DNA of 64,000 bases from Acanthornis magna (lineage: Eukaryota > Chordata > Aves > Passeriformes > Acanthizidae): contig JAWUZG010000138.1 in NCBI GenBank assembly GCA_036785705.1, forward strand, positions 2,852,501 through 2,916,500, written 5' to 3'. Positions 62,890-64,000 of this stretch are shown here, in pieces. Under the pieces are notes generated by a model. It saw nothing but the letters and a program-made list of their open reading frames with translations, did no database searches and was not told the DNA's origin. A program made the translations under genes and the position numbers. Within the stretch, counting starts at the first letter, position 1. Each line of letters opens with the position of its first letter.

Positions 62890-63084
62890 GGGTAAAGCAA
62901 AGCCCTGAAGGAGCCTGGGCTGAAGCAAAGCCTGAAAGAACCTGGGCTGAAGCAAAGTCCTGAAAGAACCTGGGCTGAAGCAAAGTCCTGAAAGAACCTG
63001 GGCTGAAGCAAAGCCCTGAAAGAACCTGGGCTGAAGCAAAGCCCTGAAAGAACCTGGGCTGAAGCAAAGCCCTGAAAGAACCCA
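62890..63084. repeat. 28-bp minisatellite, about 7 copies
   Basis: Unit gctgaagcaaagccctgaaa followed by gaacctgg. The first copy is diverged and one copy is 27 bp. It lies 270 bp past the PIRT stop, probably in the 3' UTR or flank. Confidence 0.95.
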
Positions 63085-63364
63085 GCTTCCTTGGGAGCTT
63101 CTGCAGGATCCTTTAGCAGAGAGGAGCCACCTGACTGCCAAGTGTGAGCCAAGCCTGGAGTGACCATTTCTGGCTGCAAAGTGCAGTGCAGGAGTGGACA
63201 TTGGGAGGGCAGGGGTGGCTCATGCAGGGGCAGTGGAGAGGAGAAGCAGGATGATGTAGCTCCAGAGCACTTTGTGTCAGAGGAGGCCACCAGATGGGCA
63301 ACACACATGGTGAAAGCTCAGGAGGAGCAGACCTCATGCCCATGGCCAGGACATTCCTGTCACC
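63085..63364. other. No gene recognised
   Basis: Spacer between the minisatellite and the CR1. Confidence 0.4.
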
Positions 63365-63785
63365 CACAGAATCCCAGATCAATGAGGTTGGGAAAGCCCT
63401 CCCAGCCCATCGAGTCCAAGCTGTGCCCAATGCCCACCTTGTCCCCAGCCCAGAGCACTGAGTGCCACAGCCAGGCCTTCCTGGGACACCTGCAGGGATG
63501 GGCACTCCAAACCTCCCTGGGCAGCCCTGCCAGGCCTGAGCACCCTTTCCATGGACAAATTCCTCCTGATGTCTAACTTAAACTTCTCCTGGCTTGAGGC
63601 TGTTTCATTCTGTCACTTTCTGACCCCCCCCTCAGCTGTCCCCTCCTGTCAGGAGCTGTGCAGAGCCACAAGGTCCCCCCTGAGCCTCCTTTCCTCCAGG
63701 CTGAGCCCCCCAACTCCCCCAGCCCCTTCCCCAGCTCCATTCCTTTCTCTTGACATGCTCCAGCCCCTCAATGTCTCTCTTGAAC
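63365..63785 (-). mobile_element. CR1 LINE 3' end
   Basis: Reverse CR1: agaatcccagatcaatgagg, gggaaagccctcccagccc, ccatccctgcaggtg-type blocks in reverse, tcccctcctgtcaggagctg, ctttcctccaggctgagccc. Similar to the element at 58790-59193 but in opposite orientation. Confidence 0.95.
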
Positions 63786-64000
63786 CATGACTGGACTCCA
63801 GGCAAGAGAGATTCGTTGTTACCTCCACCACTCTGTTTCTGCTGTTAAGAAATGGGTGCCTGAGACAGTCCCCCCAGGAAAGCACAGAGCCTTCCTGCAT
63901 GGGTTTTGTTTTCATTTTGTATTTTGAGCAATCCTGATTTACTTTAGAAGATGAATTTGAAATGCAAATTCCCAGCCTGAGGAACTGGTCTCAGTCTGGA

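Overview
The window is vertebrate nuclear DNA from a bird, most likely a songbird. It has introns with GT/AG borders, many CR1 LINE 3' fragments, long avian-type ERV LTRs and short GC-rich islands. There is no sign of bacterial gene organisation. I found no tRNA, rRNA or CRISPR.

Positions 1-25913 are a head-to-tail tandem array of an ~11 kb unit, nearly identical from copy to copy: the end of one unit (1-3883), one full unit of 10,997 bp (3884-14880) and another of 11,033 bp (14881-25913). Each full unit carries a complete plus-strand gene of at least 19 coding exons for a HEAT-repeat protein of the maestro (MROH) family, about 766 aa. The two complete proteins appear to differ at only two residues. 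Each unit also has an LTR-like block upstream of the gene, an AT-rich simple repeat and two opposed CR1 fragments behind the last long coding exon, a candidate extra 3' terminal exon with a poly(A) signal, a 37-bp minisatellite with 2, 3 then 4 copies across the three units, and a CR1 fragment cut by the unit boundary.

The array ends inside that CR1; in the last unit the CR1 runs on into single-copy DNA. Just beyond lies an acidic coding-like stretch and an older, diverged copy of the gene's 3' end, split by a ~1.6 kb LTR-like insertion (26542-28116).

From about 28.5 to 62 kb I see no convincing protein-coding gene. This stretch holds ERV LTRs (one of 1,418 bp with a perfect 6-bp target duplication), CR1 fragments in both orientations, two tail-to-tail CR1 copies that form a large inverted repeat, minisatellites with 41-bp and ~14-bp periods, two CpG-rich islands, a ~250-bp inverted duplication and a short degenerate telomere-type repeat. 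At 62220-62618 is an intact single coding exon for PIRT, the two-pass phosphoinositide-binding regulator of TRP channels, followed by a 28-bp minisatellite and another CR1.

The MROH genes and PIRT have no evident functional link. The window reads as an expanding MROH cluster next to a conserved single-copy neuronal gene. Exon borders were placed by eye from splice consensus, reading phase and family resemblance; no alignment was run.
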